Under the pieces are notes generated by a model. That model was not told the DNA's origin and did not search any database. It was given only the letters and a program-made list of their open reading frames with translations. This document shows, piece by piece, positions 1 through 10,223 of a stretch of DNA of 64,000 bases. The stretch spans positions 558,001 to 622,000 of the forward strand of contig NC_004663.1 in assembly GCF_000011065.1 (NCBI RefSeq), read 5' to 3'. Made by a program: the position numbers and the translations under genes. Each line of letters begins with the position of its first letter. Position 1 is the first letter of the stretch. This DNA comes from Bacteroides thetaiotaomicron VPI-5482 (lineage in GTDB: Bacteria > Bacteroidota > Bacteroidia > Bacteroidales > Bacteroidaceae).

Positions 1-1089
1 GACATCATTCATCGAATGGCAGTGGGCGTCCGCCATGCCGGTGATGACGGTTCGGCTTCTTTCCGTATTCCCGGATTGGTAACTTCAAATAAAGGAACGC
101 TGCTTGGCGTATATGATGTCCGTTATAATAGCAGTGTCGATCTGCAGGAATATGTAGATGTCGGTTTGAGCCGGAGCACGGATGGTGGCAAAACATGGGA
201 AAAGATGCGCCTTCCTCTTTCGTTCGGTGAATACGATGGTTTGCCTGCTGCACAGAATGGAGTAGGGGACCCTTCTATTTTGGTAGATACCCAAACGAAT
301 ACAATTTGGGTTGTTGCCGCATGGACACACGGAATGGGTAATCAACGTGCCTGGTGGAGTTCTCATCCCGGAATGGATCTATATCAAACGGCACAACTGG
401 TGATGGCAAAAAGTACGGATGACGGTAAAACCTGGTCGAAACCGATTAATATAACCGAACAAGTAAAAGACCCTTCCTGGTATTTCTTGCTTCAGGGACC
501 GGGACGGGGAATAACAATGAGTGATGGAACTTTAGTATTCCCTACTCAGTTTATCGACTCTACCCGTGTACCTAATGCCGGTATCATGTATAGTAAAGAC
601 CGCGGAAAAACATGGAAGATGCACAACATGGCACGCACCAATACAACCGAAGCGCAAGTAGTAGAAACAGAGCCCGGAGTGCTGATGCTGAATATGCGGG
701 ATAACCGTGGAGGAAGCCGTGCTGTGGCAATTACAAAAGATCTGGGCAAGACATGGACAGAACATCCTTCCTCTCGGAAGGCCTTGCAGGAACCTGTATG
801 TATGGCTAGTTTGATCCATGTGGAAGCTGAAGATAATGTACTTGATAAAGATATTCTTTTGTTCTCGAATCCGAATACGACCAGAGGACGCAATCATATA
901 ACTATTAAAGCTAGCCTGGACGATGGGCTGACCTGGCTTCCCGAACATCAGTTAATGCTGGATGAAGGAGAAGGCTGGGGATATAGCTGTCTGACAATGA
1001 TTGATCGGGAAACGATTGGTATCTTGTATGAGAGTAGTGCAGCCCACATGACATTTCAAGCTGTAAAACTGAAAGATTTGATTCGATGA
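1..1089 (+). CDS. nanH: Sialidase (GH33 exo-alpha-sialidase), 5' end outside window
   Basis: Hydrolyses terminal alpha-linked sialic acid from host glycoconjugates, probably in the periplasm or at the cell surface. The frame is open from base 1, so the true start is upstream; about 362 residues are visible, the C-terminal two thirds of a usual roughly 540-residue Bacteroides sialidase. Seen directly: the FRIP motif soon after the window start, followed by five Asp boxes of SxDxGxTW type (STDGGKTW, STDDGKTW, SKDRGKTW, TKDLGKTW, SLDDGLTW), the blade signature of the six-bladed sialidase propeller. The stop overlaps the next start by 4 bases (ATGA), indicating translational coupling. It heads the visible part of a seven-gene exoglycosidase operon. 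The family call is secure; linkage preference cannot be read from sequence. Confidence 0.95.
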   Translation, partial: DIIHRMAVGVRHAGDDGSASFRIPGLVTSNKGTLLGVYDVRYNSSVDLQEYVDVGLSRSTDGGKTWEKMRLPLSFGEYDGLPAAQNGVGDPSILVDTQTNTIWVVAAWTHGMGNQRAWWSSHPGMDLYQTAQLVMAKSTDDGKTWSKPINITEQVKDPSWYFLLQGPGRGITMSDGTLVFPTQFIDSTRVPNAGIMYSKDRGKTWKMHNMARTNTTEAQVVETEPGVLMLNMRDNRGGSRAVAITKDLGKTWTEHPSSRKALQEPVCMASLIHVEAEDNVLDKDILLFSNPNTTRGRNHITIKASLDDGLTWLPEHQLMLDEGEGWGYSCLTMIDRETIGILYESSAAHMTFQAVKLKDLIR

Positions 1090-3098
1090 AAAGTCTTCGA
1101 ATCTTTTTGGGGATTGCATTTTTATTCCATACCTTATATATATTGGGGGCAGATCATTTGCGTCTGCTTCCCCAACCTCAGCAATGTGTGCTTGCAAAAG
1201 GATATTTTATCGTGGGTAAAATGCAGCTTTCCACTCCTGTGCTTTCGCAGGAATGGAAACAGTTTGTGACGGAGATGGGAGGTACTCTGACTGATCAGTC
1301 GGCATCCTCTATCAATATAAAATTGGTTGACGCGATTGACAATGTATCTGTCAATAAGGAAGAGGCTTATCGTCTGACTATTACTCCAAAGGCAATTACT
1401 GTGGAGGCTGTAGCAGAGCGCGGAGTATATTGGGCGATGCAGACGCTATATCAACTAAAAGAAGAAAAGGGAAAGAAGAACCGCCTGCAATGTGCTACTA
1501 TCACTGATTGGCCGGCTTTCCGGATTCGGGGTTTCATGCAGGATGTAGGGCGTAGCTACTTGTCTTTGGAAGAATTGAAACGTGAGATAGCCATATTATC
1601 CCGATTTAAAATCAATACCTTTCATTGGCACTTGACGGAAAATCAGGCATGGCGTCTGGAGAGTAAAATCTTTCCGATGCTGAATGACAGTACGAATATG
1701 ACTCGTATGGCGGGTAAGTATTACACGTTGGAGGAAGCCAGAGAGTTGACCGAGTTCTGTAAAGCTCATCAGGTACTGTTGATTCCGGAGATTGATATGC
1801 CCGGGCATAGTGCGGCATTTATCCGTACTTTCCGTCATGATATGCAAAGTCCGGAAGGAATGAAAATCCTGAAACTCCTGCTGGATGAGATTTGTGAAAC
1901 GTTTGATGTTCCATATCTCCATATTGGAACAGACGAAGTGCATTTTACTAATCCGCAGTTTGTGCCCGAAATGGTGGCTTATGTCCGTGACAAAGGGAAA
2001 AAAGTGATTTCCTGGAATCCCGGATGGAAGTATAAGGCGGGTGAGATCGACATGATGCAACTTTGGAGTTATCGTGGCAAAGCCCAACAGGGTATTCCCG
2101 CTATTGACTCCCGTTTCCATTATTTGAATCATTTTGATACGTTCGGCGATATAATTGCTCTATATAATAGTCGGATTTATAATGCAGATATGGGAAGTGA
2201 TGATCTTGCCGGAGTCATTATGGGTATCTGGAACGATCGTTTAATCGACAAAGAGTGGAATATGGTTCTGGAAAATAACTTTTACCCGAATATGCTGGCT
2301 ATCGCAGAGCGTTCATGGCGGGGAGGAGGAACTGAATATTTCGATAAGCAGGGAACAATTCTTCCTGTAGATGAAAACTCTGAGGTCTTTCGTAATTTTG
2401 AGGACTTCGAAAGTCGTATGTTATGGTATAAAGAGCATCTGTTTAAAGGGTATCCATTTGCCTATGTCAAACAGACTCATGTAAAATGGAACATTACAGA
2501 TGCTTTTCCAAATGAGGGGGATCTGACTAAAGTTTTTCCACCGGAAGAAGAGCTGAAAGATTCATATACCTATGAAGGGAAGCAATATGGAGTGCGTCCT
2601 GCCATAGGAGCCGGTATCTATCTTCGGCACGTATGGGGTAAGATTGTGCCGGCTTTTTACAAAGATCCACAGGAGAATCATACTGCTTATGCTTACACGT
2701 ATGTCTATTCTTCTAAAACACAGGAAGTAGGCTTATGGGCTGAATTTCAGAATTATGGACGTTCAGAGAATGACCTGCCGCCATTGCCGGGAAAGTGGGA
2801 TTATAAAGAAAGCCGTATTTGGATTAATGATCAGGAAATACTGCCCCCGGTATGGTCTGCTACTCATCTCGTGAAAAGCTCGGAAACAGCCTTAGGTAAT
2901 GAGAATTGTGTGGCACGTCCGCCACTACGGGTTCATTTGCATAAAGGCTGGAATAAGGTATTGCTGAAACTGCCTGTCGGCAAATTCTCAACGAATGAAG
3001 TACGATTGGTTAAATGGATGTTTACTGCAGTATTTGTGACTCCTGACGGCGATAAGGCCGTAGAAGGGCTGATCTATTCTCCGGAAAAGAAAATGTAA
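1086..3098 (+). CDS. GH20-family hexosaminidase-like glycosidase
   Basis: Predicted exo-acting beta-N-acetylhexosaminidase, 670 residues. An N-terminal hydrophobic segment (about residues 5-22) looks like a signal peptide. A GH20b-type domain is followed by the (beta/alpha)8 barrel, with the typical HWHLTENQAWRLE stretch near 180-192 and the catalytic Asp-Glu pair in GTDEVHF (D283, E284). It diverges from the two other GH20 proteins of this operon: GTDE replaces GGDE, and the C-terminal 200 residues form a different beta-rich region with no obvious F5/8 module. The start overlaps the sialidase stop by 4 bases and the next gene follows after 11 bases. Enzymatic GH20 activity is inferred from the retained DE pair; substrate specificity (GlcNAc, GalNAc, sulfated or O-acetylated sugar) is open. 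Confidence 0.88.
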   Translation: MKSLRIFLGIAFLFHTLYILGADHLRLLPQPQQCVLAKGYFIVGKMQLSTPVLSQEWKQFVTEMGGTLTDQSASSINIKLVDAIDNVSVNKEEAYRLTITPKAITVEAVAERGVYWAMQTLYQLKEEKGKKNRLQCATITDWPAFRIRGFMQDVGRSYLSLEELKREIAILSRFKINTFHWHLTENQAWRLESKIFPMLNDSTNMTRMAGKYYTLEEARELTEFCKAHQVLLIPEIDMPGHSAAFIRTFRHDMQSPEGMKILKLLLDEICETFDVPYLHIGTDEVHFTNPQFVPEMVAYVRDKGKKVISWNPGWKYKAGEIDMMQLWSYRGKAQQGIPAIDSRFHYLNHFDTFGDIIALYNSRIYNADMGSDDLAGVIMGIWNDRLIDKEWNMVLENNFYPNMLAIAERSWRGGGTEYFDKQGTILPVDENSEVFRNFEDFESRMLWYKEHLFKGYPFAYVKQTHVKWNITDAFPNEGDLTKVFPPEEELKDSYTYEGKQYGVRPAIGAGIYLRHVWGKIVPAFYKDPQENHTAYAYTYVYSSKTQEVGLWAEFQNYGRSENDLPPLPGKWDYKESRIWINDQEILPPVWSATHLVKSSETALGNENCVARPPLRVHLHKGWNKVLLKLPVGKFSTNEVRLVKWMFTAVFVTPDGDKAVEGLIYSPEKKM

Positions 3099-3109
3099 TT
3101 GACTTTTAT

Positions 3110-5188
3110 ATGATGAAAAATGTATTATTGATTGTTGTTTCCATCTTGTTTATTACAGCAGCGAGTGCACAGGAAAATCGTATTAAAGTTGCCTGCATCG
3201 GGAATAGTATCACCTATGGTTATGGATTGCCCGACCGGACTACACAATCGTATCCGGTGCAATTACAGAAGATGTTGGGAGAGTCTTATCAAGTCGAAAA
3301 CTTCGGCAAATCGGGTGCTACCTTGTTGAATAAAGGGCACCGGCCTTATATGCAGCAAGATGAGTATCGCAGAGCGATCGACTTTGGCGGAGATATTGTG
3401 GTTATTCATTTGGGCATCAATGATACAGATCCCCGTGATTGGTCCGATTATCGTGATTTCTTTGTGAAAGATTACATTGAATTGATCGATTCTTTTCGGG
3501 CGGCTAATTCTAAAGTCCGGATTATGATTGCCAGACTTACGCCTATTGCCGATCGGCATCCTCGTTTCCTGTCAGGGACACGTGACTGGCATGGAGAAAT
3601 ACAATTGGCTATTGAGAATGTGGCACGCTATACCGGAGTACAGTTGATCGACTTTCATGAGCCGTTGTATCCATACCCTTTCATATTGACGGACGCCGTA
3701 CACCCTGATCCCGAAGGAGCGTTTATTATGGCTCAGACCGTATATTCCGCCATTACCGGAGATTATGGCGGACTGAAAATGTCGTTGCTTTATACAGACA
3801 ATATGGTATTGCAACGGGATGTTCCGCTGACGGTTCAAGGAATTGCCAATGCCGGGGACCGGGTTACTGTAAGCATAGCCGACCGGCAAATGAAAACAAA
3901 AGCAGGTCTGAATGGAAAATGGTCGGTAACGCTGCCTCCTTTAAAGGCGGGTGGTCCTTATACCTTAAAGATCTCAACGGATGAGACGGGTTTTCAATAT
4001 CAAAATGTGTTAGCGGGTGAAGTCTGGCTTTGTTCCGGTCAGTCAAATATGGAGTTTATGCTGAAACAGGCTTCGACTGCCCGAGCCGATATTCCACGTG
4101 CCGTAGATCAGCAACTTCGTTTGTATGATATGAAAGCACGTTGGCGCACAAATGCCGTCGAATGGGAGGCGAACGTACTTGATTCGTTGAATCATCTCCA
4201 ATATTATAAGGATACGGAATGGAAAAATTGTACTCCGGCGACAGCTTCTGATTTCTCGGCAATTGCATACTATTTTGGTAAGATGCTAAGAGATAGTCTG
4301 AATGTTCCGGTTGGATTGATTTGCAATGCCGTTGGAGGATCACCTACAGAAGCCTGGGTAGATAGAGCTAGTTTGGAATATCAGTTTCCCGCCATTTTAA
4401 AAGACTGGACTAAAAATGATTTTATTCAGGAATGGGTGCGCGGACGGGCTGCTTTGAATATAAAAAAGTCAGCAAATAGCCAGCAGAGGCATCCGTATGA
4501 GCCTTGTTATTTATATGAGTCGGGGATTCGGCCTTTGGAACAGTATCCGATACGAGGAGTAATCTGGTATCAGGGAGAATCGAATGCACATAATTGGGAA
4601 GCTCATGAAAAATTATTTAAACTGCTCGTGAATAGTTGGCGGAAGAATTGGAATGATGCCTGCCTGCCTTTTTATTATGTACAATTATCCAGTTTGAATC
4701 GCCCTTCCTGGCCTTGGTTCCGTGATAGTCAGCGTAGAATGTTGAATGAAATTTCTCATATCGGAATGGCTGTATCCAGCGATCATGGTGATTCTCTGGA
4801 TGTGCATCCTATCTGTAAGAAACCTGTGGGAGAGCGTTTGGCGCGAGGGGCTTTGAATAAAACGTATCAGAAAAATGTCATTCCTTCCGGTCCTTTATTT
4901 CGTGGTGCAAACGTTCGCGGTGGGAAAGTCTTTTTATCTTTTGATTATGGAAAAGGGATGCGGAGTTCAGACGGAAAGCCTTTACAATGCTTTGAAGTAG
5001 CGGAATATGATGGTATCTATTATCCGGCAACGGCTGAGGTTGTAGGAGACCAGGTGAAGGTGTATAGTAAAGAAGTGCCAAATCCCCGCTATGTACGTTA
5101 TGGCTGGCAACCTTTTACGCGGGCTAATCTGATCAATCGGGAAGGACTGCCTGCTTCGACATTTCGTGCCGAATTTTCGATGAAATGA
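3110..5188 (+). CDS. Two-domain sialate O-acetylesterase (EstA/NanS type)
   Basis: Removes O-acetyl groups from sialic acids so that sialidase and downstream catabolism can proceed. The 692 residues start with a signal peptide (residues 1-20, cleavage after AASA). Domain 1 is an SGNH/GDSL hydrolase: GNS with Ser33, the GIND block at 102-105 and the DAVHPD block at 195-200 giving the Asp and His. Domain 2, from about residue 220, is the SASA-type esterase with the SGQSNM motif (Ser309 or Ser312 region) and a late DHGDSLDVHP segment that may supply the His. Such two-domain esterases are known in Bacteroides and Tannerella sialic acid loci. The position between sialidase and hexosaminidases fits. 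Both catalytic sites appear intact, so it may act on two acetyl positions (inference). Confidence 0.92.
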   Translation: MMKNVLLIVVSILFITAASAQENRIKVACIGNSITYGYGLPDRTTQSYPVQLQKMLGESYQVENFGKSGATLLNKGHRPYMQQDEYRRAIDFGGDIVVIHLGINDTDPRDWSDYRDFFVKDYIELIDSFRAANSKVRIMIARLTPIADRHPRFLSGTRDWHGEIQLAIENVARYTGVQLIDFHEPLYPYPFILTDAVHPDPEGAFIMAQTVYSAITGDYGGLKMSLLYTDNMVLQRDVPLTVQGIANAGDRVTVSIADRQMKTKAGLNGKWSVTLPPLKAGGPYTLKISTDETGFQYQNVLAGEVWLCSGQSNMEFMLKQASTARADIPRAVDQQLRLYDMKARWRTNAVEWEANVLDSLNHLQYYKDTEWKNCTPATASDFSAIAYYFGKMLRDSLNVPVGLICNAVGGSPTEAWVDRASLEYQFPAILKDWTKNDFIQEWVRGRAALNIKKSANSQQRHPYEPCYLYESGIRPLEQYPIRGVIWYQGESNAHNWEAHEKLFKLLVNSWRKNWNDACLPFYYVQLSSLNRPSWPWFRDSQRRMLNEISHIGMAVSSDHGDSLDVHPICKKPVGERLARGALNKTYQKNVIPSGPLFRGANVRGGKVFLSFDYGKGMRSSDGKPLQCFEVAEYDGIYYPATAEVVGDQVKVYSKEVPNPRYVRYGWQPFTRANLINREGLPASTFRAEFSMK

Positions 5189-5265
5189 GATATTTTGTAG
5201 CTTCAATAGGAAATATTTAACAAAAAAGCAATATCTTTACTCCGTTAATATCTAATGCCCCCACT

Positions 5266-7860
5266 ATGATCTTAAATTTGACAGGAAAGATAGCCCCGAT
5301 AGCATGTGGATTGCTATGTTGCTGTAGTATGGTTTATGCTCAAGGTAATGACACTTCGGAAGTCATGCTACTGGATACCGGTTGGGAATTTTCTCAATCA
5401 GGGACTGAAAAGTGGATGCCAGCCACGGTTCCTGGTACGGTTCATCAGGACCTGATCAGTCATGAATTACTGCCGAATCCTTTTTATGGGATGAATGAAA
5501 AGAAAATTCAATGGGTGGAGAATGAGGACTGGGAATATAGAACCTCCTTTATAGTCTCCGAAGAGCAATTGAATCGTGACGGAATCCAACTTATTTTTGA
5601 AGGTCTTGATACCTATGCAGACGTATATCTCAACGGCTCATTACTGCTGAAGGCTGATAATATGTTTGTGGGTTATACACTTCCTGTAAAATCTGTGTTG
5701 CGGAAGGGCGAGAATCACTTATATATTTATTTCCATTCACCTATTCGGCAAACGTTGCCACAATATGCTTCCAATGGCTTCAATTATCCGGCGGATAACG
5801 ATCATCACGAGAAACATCTTAGTGTGTTCAGCCGTAAGGCTCCGTATAGTTACGGTTGGGACTGGGGCATCCGAATGGTGACAAGTGGTGTCTGGCGCCC
5901 GGTTACTCTTCGTTTTTACGACATAGCTACCATATCCGACTACTATGTCAGACAATTATCGCTGACAGATGAAAACGCTCGTCTGTCTAATGAGCTGATT
6001 GTAAACCAGATCGTTCCTCAGAAAATTCCGGCTGAAGTAAGGGTCAATGTATCGTTGAATGGAACTACCGTTACAGAAGTAAAACAGCAGGTGACACTGC
6101 AACCCGGGATAAATCATATCACTCTTCCTGCTGAAGTGACGAACCCTGTACGATGGATGCCAAATGGTTGGGGAACTCCGACTCTGTATGATTTCTCGGC
6201 TCAGATAGCTTGTGGAGATCGGATTGTTGCGGAACAATCTCATCGGATTGGTTTACGAACGATTCGTGTGGTAAATGAAAAAGATAAGGACGGAGAATCT
6301 TTTTATTTTGAAGTCAATGGCATACCGATGTTTGCCAAAGGAGCTAATTATATTCCTCAGGATGCACTGCTGCCTAATGTTACTACGGAACGCTATCAGA
6401 CTTTGTTCCGTGACATGAAGGAGGCCAATATGAATATGGTTCGTATATGGGGTGGTGGGACATATGAGAATAATCTTTTCTATGACCTTGCCGATGAGAA
6501 CGGGATACTTGTCTGGCAGGATTTTATGTTTGCGTGTACCCCTTATCCATCCGATCCTACTTTCCTGAAACGGGTAGAGGCGGAGGCTGTTTACAATATT
6601 CGTCGTCTTCGGAATCATGCCTCTTTGGCGATGTGGTGTGGTAATAATGAAATACTGGAAGCTCTGAAATATTGGGGTTTTGAGAAGAAGTTTACTCCGG
6701 AGGTTTATCAAGGATTAATGCATGGTTATGATAAACTGTTCCGTGAGCTGTTGCCTTCAACGGTTAAAGAATTTGATTCGGATCGTTTTTATGTGCACAG
6801 TTCGCCTTATCTCGCTAACTGGGGGCGTCCGGAGTCATGGGGGACAGGAGACAGTCATAATTGGGGAGTCTGGTACGGAAAGAAGCCATTTGAGTCTTTA
6901 GATACCGATTTGCCGCGTTTTATGAGTGAATTTGGTTTCCAGTCATTTCCGGAGATGAAAACTATTGCTGCTTTTGCTGCTCCTGAAGATTATCAGATTG
7001 AGTCTGAAGTGATGAATGCGCATCAGAAGAGTAGTATTGGTAATTCGTTGATCCGTACTTATATGGAACGTGATTATATCATTCCCGAAAGTTTCGAGGA
7101 TTTTGTGTATGTCGGATTAGTCTTGCAAGGACAGGGGATGCGGCATGGACTGGAAGCTCACAGACGCAATCGTCCTTATTGTATGGGGACATTGTATTGG
7201 CAGTTGAACGACAGTTGGCCGGTAGTATCCTGGTCAAGTATTGATTATTATGGTAATTGGAAGGCATTACATTATCAGGCAAAGCGTGCTTTTGCACCGG
7301 TCTTGATCAATCCTATACAGCAGAATGACAGTTTGAGTGTCTATCTGATCTCAGACCGGCTTGATACAATGGAGCAAATGACATTGGAAATGAAAGTCGT
7401 GGATTTTGATGGAAAAACGCTGGGTAAGAAGATACAAGTACATTCGTTGGAAGTTCCGGCAAATACTTCAAAATGTGTTTATCGTGCAAAACTGGATGGC
7501 TGGCTGACTCCCGAAGACTGCCGACGTAGCTTCTTGAAATTGATACTCAAAGATAAATCGGGACATCAGGTGGCTGAGAGCGTCCATTTTTTCAGAAAGA
7601 CGAAAGATTTGCAACTTCCTCCGACATCAGTATCCTATCAAATGAAGCAGACGGATGGTAAATGTGAATTGACTCTCTTTTCATCAATGTTGGCAAAAGA
7701 TATTTTTATTGAGACTCCATTGCAAGGAGCCCGTTACAGTGACAACTTCTTTGATCTCTTACCCGGAGAACGTAAGAAAGTAATTATCACTTCTCCCCGG
7801 ATAAAGAAGGGAGAAGAATTACCTGTCAATATCAAGCATATTCGAGAAACCTATAAATAA
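5266..7860 (+). CDS. Exo-beta-mannosidase (GH2)
   Basis: Cleaves terminal beta-linked mannose; in this operon the natural target would be the Man-beta-1,4-GlcNAc core of N-glycans. The 864 residues begin with a signal peptide ending near VYAQ (residue 25). The GH2 sugar-binding, Ig-like and TIM-barrel domains follow in order. The acid/base Glu lies in MWCGNNE (E462) and the nucleophile in RFMSEFGFQ (E555). Length and both residue numbers agree with what I recall for the characterised B. thetaiotaomicron mannosidase BtMan2A. The start ATG at 5266 is chosen because the signal peptide begins directly there. A 77-base gap precedes it; an A/T-rich TATCTTTA at 5232-5239 resembles a weak promoter -7 box but lacks a clear partner. 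Confidence 0.95.
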   Translation: MILNLTGKIAPIACGLLCCCSMVYAQGNDTSEVMLLDTGWEFSQSGTEKWMPATVPGTVHQDLISHELLPNPFYGMNEKKIQWVENEDWEYRTSFIVSEEQLNRDGIQLIFEGLDTYADVYLNGSLLLKADNMFVGYTLPVKSVLRKGENHLYIYFHSPIRQTLPQYASNGFNYPADNDHHEKHLSVFSRKAPYSYGWDWGIRMVTSGVWRPVTLRFYDIATISDYYVRQLSLTDENARLSNELIVNQIVPQKIPAEVRVNVSLNGTTVTEVKQQVTLQPGINHITLPAEVTNPVRWMPNGWGTPTLYDFSAQIACGDRIVAEQSHRIGLRTIRVVNEKDKDGESFYFEVNGIPMFAKGANYIPQDALLPNVTTERYQTLFRDMKEANMNMVRIWGGGTYENNLFYDLADENGILVWQDFMFACTPYPSDPTFLKRVEAEAVYNIRRLRNHASLAMWCGNNEILEALKYWGFEKKFTPEVYQGLMHGYDKLFRELLPSTVKEFDSDRFYVHSSPYLANWGRPESWGTGDSHNWGVWYGKKPFESLDTDLPRFMSEFGFQSFPEMKTIAAFAAPEDYQIESEVMNAHQKSSIGNSLIRTYMERDYIIPESFEDFVYVGLVLQGQGMRHGLEAHRRNRPYCMGTLYWQLNDSWPVVSWSSIDYYGNWKALHYQAKRAFAPVLINPIQQNDSLSVYLISDRLDTMEQMTLEMKVVDFDGKTLGKKIQVHSLEVPANTSKCVYRAKLDGWLTPEDCRRSFLKLILKDKSGHQVAESVHFFRKTKDLQLPPTSVSYQMKQTDGKCELTLFSSMLAKDIFIETPLQGARYSDNFFDLLPGERKKVIITSPRIKKGEELPVNIKHIRETYK

Positions 7861-7898
7861 AACTAATTTATTAACTACTAACACCTAATTTTTATTTT

Positions 7899-10223
7899 AT
7901 GAAACAACTCCTAAAATTAACAGGATGTGTGGCACTGGCAGGACTGATGAGCTCTTGTGGCTCGGTACAAGAAGAAGCCAATTATCAGATTATCCCATTG
8001 CCACAAGAAATTGTAACATCGCAAGTAAACCCCTTTATTTTGAAAAGCGGTGTGAAAATCCTTTATCCGGAAGGAAATGAGAAGATGCAGCGTAATGCGC
8101 AATTTTTGGCTGATTATCTGAAGACTGCAACCGGAAAAGACTTTTCGATTGAAGCCGGAACTGAAGGTAAAAATGCTATAGTGCTGGCGTTAGGCTCAGA
8201 AGTAGAAAACCCTGAATCTTATCAGTTGAAAGTCACCGATCAAGGTGTCACGATAACTGCCCCTACAGAAGCCGGAGTTTTCTATGGTATTCAGACTTTG
8301 CGTAAATCATTGCCTATTGCTTTGGGTGCTGATGTAGCATTGCCTGCTGTTGAAATTAAGGATGCTCCTCGTTTCGGTTATCGTGGTGCACATTTCGATG
8401 TTAGTCGTCATTTCTTCACAATTGATGAAGTGAAGACTTATATTGATATGCTGGCTTTGCACAACATGAACCGTTTGCACTGGCATATCACTGACGATCA
8501 GGGATGGCGTCTGGAAATCAAGAAATATCCGAAGTTGACGGAAATAGGTTCTCAAAGATCGGGAACGGTCATCGGACGTAACTCCGGTGAATATGACAAT
8601 ACACCCTATGGTGGATTCTATACACAGGAACAGGCTAAGGAAATTGTAGATTATGCCGCAGAACGTTATATCACTGTTGTTCCTGAGATTGACCTTCCGG
8701 GACACATGCTGGCTGCCCTTGCCGCTTATCCGGAATTGGGTTGTACCGGTGGACCGTATGAAGTTTGGAGACAATGGGGAGTAGCCGATGATGTACTTTG
8801 TGCCGGCAACGATCAGGTTCTGAAATTCCTGGAAGATGTATATGGCGAATTGATTGAAATCTTCCCTTCAGAGTATATCCATGTAGGTGGTGACGAATGT
8901 CCGAAGGTAAGATGGGAGAAATGTCCGAAATGTCAGGCACGTATCAAAGCGTTGGGCTTGAAATCGGATAAGAATCATAGTAAGGAAGAACGTTTGCAGA
9001 GTTTCGTTATCAATCATATAGAGAAGTTCCTGAACGATCACGGACGTCAGATTATCGGTTGGGATGAGATTCTCGAAGGCGGACTTGCTCCTAATGCAAC
9101 AGTTATGTCATGGCGTGGCGAAAGTGGAGGTATTGAAGCTGCCAAGCAGAAACATGATGTGATCATGACCCCGAACACTTATCTGTATTTTGATTATTAT
9201 CAGGCTAAAGATACTGAGAATGAACCTTTCGGTATCGGAGGTTATTTGCCGATGGAAAGGGTGTACAGCTATGAGCCGATGCCGGCTTCCCTTACTCCGG
9301 ATGAACAGCAGTATATAAAAGGTGTACAGGCTAATCTCTGGACAGAATATATTGCTACTTTCTCTCATGCTCAATATATGGTCTTGCCTCGTTGGGCTGC
9401 TTTGTGTGAAGTCCAGTGGTCAACACCTGATAAGAAGAACTACGAAGATTTCTTATCTCGTCTTCCACGACTGATTAAGTGGTATGATGCAGAAGGATAT
9501 AATTATGCAAAGCACGTATTTGACGTAAAAGCAGAATTTACTCCGAATCCGGCTGATGGTACTTTAGACATTACACTTACTACAATTGACAATGCGCCAA
9601 TCCACTACACGCTAGATGGTACAGAGCCGACTAGTACTTCTCCCGTTTATGATGGCGCTTTGAAGATTAAGGAAAATGCAGACTTCTCGGCTATAGCTAT
9701 TCGCCCTACTGGAAATAGTCGTGTCGTTTCTGAGAAAATCGATTTCAGTAAATCAAGCATGAAGCCGATTGTTGCTAATCAGCCGGTGAATAAACAATAT
9801 GAGTTCAAAGGTGTCTCTACGTTGGTAGATGGCTTGAAAGGAAATGGTAACTATAAAACCGGACGCTGGATTGCATTTAGAGGAAATGATATGGATGTGA
9901 CTATTGATCTCAAACAACCAACAGAGATTTCAAGCGTTGCCATTTCTACTTGCGTAGAGAAGGGAGATTGGGTTTTTGATACAAGGGGACTCTCTGTAGA
10001 AGTTTCAGAAGACGGCACAAACTTCACGAAAGTGGCATCTGAAGCTTATCCTGCAATGAAGGAAACTGATAAAAATGGTGTTTATGACCATAAACTAACA
10101 TTTACACCTGTAACTGCACAATATGTGAAAGTTATAGCTTCACCCGAGAAAAGTATTCCGGAATGGCATGGTGGTAAGAGTTATCCAGGCTTTTTATTTG
10201 TAGACGAAATCACAATTAATTAA
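7899..10223 (+). CDS. Beta-N-acetylhexosaminidase (GH20), lipoprotein with C-terminal carbohydrate-binding region
   Basis: Releases terminal beta-linked GlcNAc or GalNAc. The 774 residues carry a lipoprotein signal with lipobox LMSSC (Cys20), so the protein is membrane anchored. A GH20b domain (about 28-155) precedes the catalytic barrel, with HWHITDDQGWRLE near 194-206 and the catalytic pair in VGGDECPK (D332, E333). After the barrel come a chitobiase C-terminal-like segment (about 540-610, with HYTLDGTEPT) and an F5/8 type C (discoidin-like) module to the end. The stop TAA shares its last base with the ATG of the next gene. It is a close paralogue of the following GH20 protein; the two may differ in cellular location (lipidated versus soluble), which is an inference. 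Confidence 0.95.
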   Translation: MKQLLKLTGCVALAGLMSSCGSVQEEANYQIIPLPQEIVTSQVNPFILKSGVKILYPEGNEKMQRNAQFLADYLKTATGKDFSIEAGTEGKNAIVLALGSEVENPESYQLKVTDQGVTITAPTEAGVFYGIQTLRKSLPIALGADVALPAVEIKDAPRFGYRGAHFDVSRHFFTIDEVKTYIDMLALHNMNRLHWHITDDQGWRLEIKKYPKLTEIGSQRSGTVIGRNSGEYDNTPYGGFYTQEQAKEIVDYAAERYITVVPEIDLPGHMLAALAAYPELGCTGGPYEVWRQWGVADDVLCAGNDQVLKFLEDVYGELIEIFPSEYIHVGGDECPKVRWEKCPKCQARIKALGLKSDKNHSKEERLQSFVINHIEKFLNDHGRQIIGWDEILEGGLAPNATVMSWRGESGGIEAAKQKHDVIMTPNTYLYFDYYQAKDTENEPFGIGGYLPMERVYSYEPMPASLTPDEQQYIKGVQANLWTEYIATFSHAQYMVLPRWAALCEVQWSTPDKKNYEDFLSRLPRLIKWYDAEGYNYAKHVFDVKAEFTPNPADGTLDITLTTIDNAPIHYTLDGTEPTSTSPVYDGALKIKENADFSAIAIRPTGNSRVVSEKIDFSKSSMKPIVANQPVNKQYEFKGVSTLVDGLKGNGNYKTGRWIAFRGNDMDVTIDLKQPTEISSVAISTCVEKGDWVFDTRGLSVEVSEDGTNFTKVASEAYPAMKETDKNGVYDHKLTFTPVTAQYVKVIASPEKSIPEWHGGKSYPGFLFVDEITIN

